Origin: Ktedonobacter sp. 13_1_20CM_4_53_11 | GTDB lineage: Bacteria; Chloroflexota; Ktedonobacteria; Ktedonobacterales; Ktedonobacteraceae | NCBI GenBank assembly: GCA_001919995.1 | Contig: MNIY01000179.1 | Location: 1 to 8,252 of the forward strand | Length of the DNA: 8,252 bases | Direction of reading: 5' to 3' | In this document: positions 6,926 to 8,252 of the stretch, piece after piece | How the letters are laid out: each line of letters opens with the position of its first letter | Numbering within the stretch: position 1 is the first letter of the stretch | Made by a program: the position numbers and the translations under genes | Notes under the pieces: generated by a model | Told to the model about the DNA's origin: nothing | What the model saw: the letters and a program-made list of their open reading frames with translations, nothing else | Databases searched by the model: none

Positions 6926-6971
6926 CATTCAAGAGCAGGCTGGCACATAACAGAGGAAAAGGAGATCAATC

Positions 6972-7505
6972 GTGTTACGAAGAAGAGCAGGTGGGGGTCC
7001 ACCAGGGCCAGGAAGAAGAGAAGAAGGCAGTAGTCGCTATCGCATGCGGCAAAAACTTGTGGCGTTCGGCGACGATTACTGGATTGAGAATGGACTGGGC
7101 CAGCGCATGTACTTTGTCGATGGCAAGGCCTTCCGCTTACGAGAGCACCTGGCCTTTAAAGACATGCAGGGCAACGAACTGGCGGCGATCCAGGAGAAGG
7201 TCATGCACGTCAAAGACACCTACAGCATTTACCGCAATGGCCAGGTGTTAGCGACGGTGAAGAAAGCCCTGGTCACACCGCTGCGTCAACGGTACGACAT
7301 CCATGTGGCAGGCGGCGATAACCTGGATGCGCAAGGCAATATCCTGGATCATGAATATGAGATAAGCAATGGACGCAACCAGGTGGCGGAGATCTCCAAG
7401 AAGTGGTTCAGAGTTGCCGACACCTACGGGGTGAATATCTCTCCCGGTGCCGACGACGTCTTGATACTCGCCACTACGGCTGTCATTGACATGATGAACG
7501 ACTAG
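6972..7505 (+). CDS. LURP-one-related (Tubby-like beta-barrel) family protein
   Basis: The core from residue 25 (MRQKLVAFGDDYWIENGLGQ) through MYFVDGKAFRLREHLAFKDM, VLATVKKAL, LDAQGNILDHEYEI, ISKKWFRVADTYGVNI and DDVLILATTAVIDMM is typical of LURP-one-related proteins. These fold like Tubby and scramblase C-terminal domains, and their bacterial function is unknown. No catalytic site is evident. The start chosen is GTG at 6972, with AAGGAG about seven bases upstream; it adds a basic Gly/Pro-rich tail of 24 residues (MLRRRAGGGPPGPGRREEGS) before the domain. ATG at 7044 would give just the domain but lacks a good ribosome site. The first codons (TTACGAAGA, LRR) copy those of the SHOCT gene, so the two may share a leader peptide. 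It is 46 bp downstream of that gene and probably the last gene of the operon. Confidence 0.87.
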   Translation: MLRRRAGGGPPGPGRREEGSSRYRMRQKLVAFGDDYWIENGLGQRMYFVDGKAFRLREHLAFKDMQGNELAAIQEKVMHVKDTYSIYRNGQVLATVKKALVTPLRQRYDIHVAGGDNLDAQGNILDHEYEISNGRNQVAEISKKWFRVADTYGVNISPGADDVLILATTAVIDMMND

Positions 7506-7524
7506 GGGAAAGAAGTGCACTGCT

Positions 7525-7541
7525 CGTTGCCTGGGGCAGCG
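7525..7541 (+). terminator. Weak hairpin after the LURP-one gene
   Basis: CGTTGCC and GGCAGCG can pair (7 bp, one G-U) around a three-base loop, 20 bp after the stop at 7505. No T-run follows, so intrinsic termination is doubtful. No gene is seen between 7506 and 7645; a 13-codon frame (7558-7599) is too short to support. Confidence 0.25.
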
Positions 7542-7645
7542 TGATGAGGAACGGTTGATGAAGGTGGCTGATTTTACCGGCATCACGCTGGCAAAGTGAA
7601 CTGACCTGAGGGCTCTCGGGGAGAAACACAACGAGGTCAACAGCA

Positions 7646-7812
7646 ATGAACACGGATCATCAAAACAGAGCCGGAAACAGGCACACGGTGCTCTGCGCCT
7701 CATTGAAACGGTCATCCCGGGAGTCAGAGTAGCCCGCACCTACAAGTGGGTCTGGCTGCGGGCTGATGTGATTGCTGGAGTGACCATCTTCGCCATGCTC
7801 GTTCCCCAGGGG
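7646..7812 (+). pseudogene. N-terminal remnant of a SulP-family anion transporter
   Basis: The frame from about 7696 reads RLIETVIPGVRVARTYKWVW followed by LRADVIAGVTIFAMLVPQG. This is the amino-terminal signature of SulP (sulfate/bicarbonate) permeases: the cytoplasmic lead-in, then the first membrane helix ending in the conserved PQG. It stops there; the remaining 10 or more helices and the STAS domain are absent. No standard start codon exists in this frame. ATG 7646 with GAGG upstream is in another frame (MNTDHQNRAGNR...), so a frameshift near 7650-7690 is also likely. It is a non-functional fragment that abuts a different transporter fragment at about 7812. Confidence 0.7.
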
Positions 7813-7973
7813 GCGCGATCCTGGCGATTCCCATCGCGGGAGTCGCATCAGTCTTCGTCTATGCATCCTGGAAAGCCTGGCAAGCAGCGCATCCAGATCA
7901 GTTTCCACATGTGGAGGAGGAAGCGAAGGAGCTCCGCGCCAATGCTCCTGAGCTGGATGTTGCGGAGACGTAG
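7812..7973 (+). pseudogene. C-terminal remnant of an AI-2E/PerM-type permease
   Basis: The frame ending at TAG 7971-7973 reads GAILAIPIAGVASVFVYASW, then KAWQAAHPDQFPHVEEEAKE and LRANAPELDVAET. A final hydrophobic helix with G-ILAIPIAG, followed by a charged cytosolic tail of HPxxFP type, resembles the carboxyl end of AI-2E family (PerM-like) transporters. It is directly joined, out of frame, to the SulP N-terminus. No start codon or upstream helices are present, so it cannot make a permease. Assignment rests on about 50 residues and is tentative; that it is the end of some membrane protein is more certain. Confidence 0.5.
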
Positions 7974-7984
7974 AGATATGTTCA

Positions 7985-8021
7985 TGAAGCCCTCCTGGCT
8001 TTCAGGCCGCGGAGGGCTTCA
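7985..8021. terminator. Strong hairpin, possible bidirectional terminator
   Basis: TGAAGCCCTCC (7985-7995) pairs perfectly with GGAGGGCTTCA (8011-8021) around a 15-nt loop. It lies between the plus-strand transporter debris and the minus-strand regulator ending at 8151, where a two-way terminator would be expected. There is no strong T-run on either side, so the function is an inference from stem strength and position. Confidence 0.5.
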
Positions 8022-8035
8022 CATCAATGAGCTCA

Positions 8036-8144
8036 TTGCGCAACTCACATGGAGCTAGCTCTGGTTTCAAACATGTCATCCTGAGCGAGAGCGAAGGATC
8101 TAGCCCAAGTTGCGCAACTCACATGGAGCTAGCTCTGGTTTCAA
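8036..8144. repeat. Perfect 35-bp direct repeat pair around a 39-bp spacer
   Basis: Bases 8036-8070 and 8110-8144 are identical over 35 bp (beginning TTGCGCAACTCACATGG and ending GCTCTGGTTTCAA). Each contains the palindrome GAGCTAGCTC. The 39-bp spacer holds a CCTGAGCGAGAGCGAAGG unit related to the inverted repeat at 2996-3063. The second copy ends six bases before the stop codon of the minus-strand regulator. Flanks outside the pair do not match. Confidence 0.9.
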
Positions 8145-8150
8145 GCGCAT

Positions 8151-8252
8151 TTAGACAGCGCTGGGCACCTGCGCAACAATGCCAAGGCGCATCGCCACGA
8201 GGATAGCCTGGGTGCGGCGCTGCACACCAAGCTTGGCTATAATGCGACGGAC
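8151..8252 (-). CDS. LuxR/NarL-type regulator, C-terminal end only (partial)
   Basis: Only the last 33 codons are inside the window; the gene continues past the right edge. They read VRRIIAKLGVQRRTQAILVA, then MRLGIVAQVPSAV, and stop at TAA (8153-8151). This is the second half of a LuxR/NarL helix-turn-helix: the recognition-helix end (VRRIIAKLGV), the RRTQA turn and the final dimerisation helix. The rest of the protein, perhaps a receiver domain as in NarL/FixJ proteins or a STAND ATPase, cannot be seen. It is distinct from the HTH protein at the left edge, and on the same strand. Confidence 0.85.
   Translation of the reverse strand, partial: VRRIIAKLGVQRRTQAILVAMRLGIVAQVPSAV

Noticed and set aside
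8036..8144. CRISPR array
   Set aside because: Only two repeats and one spacer, the spacer holds a dispersed genomic repeat, and no cas genes are present.

Overview
The window looks like accessory chromosome from a Ktedonobacteria-type Chloroflexota (Ktedonobacter or a relative). This is inferred from gene content, not from a marker gene. The clues are a large STAND-ATPase/TPR/LuxR regulator, a Ser/Thr kinase with an Asn/Ala/Thr-repeat extracellular stalk, a DUF6325-SHOCT-LURP-one gene row, moderately high GC, and much decayed DNA. No rRNA, tRNA, CRISPR array or complete insertion sequence was seen.

Layout. Positions 1-2606 (minus strand) hold a MalT/AfsR-like regulator: NTPase, TPR region and C-terminal LuxR helix-turn-helix running off the left edge. 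A single in-frame TAA at 597-599 interrupts it, and an ATG follows three bases later. Positions 2607-3569 have no convincing gene. They hold a 147-bp MITE-like palindromic element (2941-3087) flanked by a GATGC duplication, then two divergent copies of a conserved promoter-like element. Positions 3570-4070 (plus) encode a 166-aa protein of unknown function. From 4202 to 5684 (plus) lies a membrane Ser/Thr kinase whose kinase part and transmembrane/stalk/sensor part are in different frames. Positions 5685-6069 carry the third promoter-like copy. Positions 6070-7505 (plus) are a tight three-gene operon: DUF6325 protein, SHOCT-domain protein and LURP-one-related protein. Positions 7646-7973 are debris: the N-terminus of a SulP transporter joined to what looks like the C-terminus of an AI-2E/PerM-type permease. 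Positions 7985-8144 hold a strong hairpin and a perfect 35-bp direct repeat. At 8151-8252 (minus) is the C-terminal end of a second LuxR/NarL-type regulator.

How it may fit together. The most interesting signal is a shared promoter-like module: an AAATAGCG...AAGATGTRCTTT box, exactly 14 nt, then TATACT. It occurs three times: facing the STAND regulator (minus), upstream of the unknown gene and kinase (plus), and upstream of the DUF6325-SHOCT-LURP operon (plus). If real, it would make these genes one small regulon with long untranslated leaders (about 190-500 nt). Its response cannot be read from the sequence. Several genes are damaged (nonsense codon, frameshift, fusion by deletion), so part of the locus may be decaying, or the sequence may contain errors.
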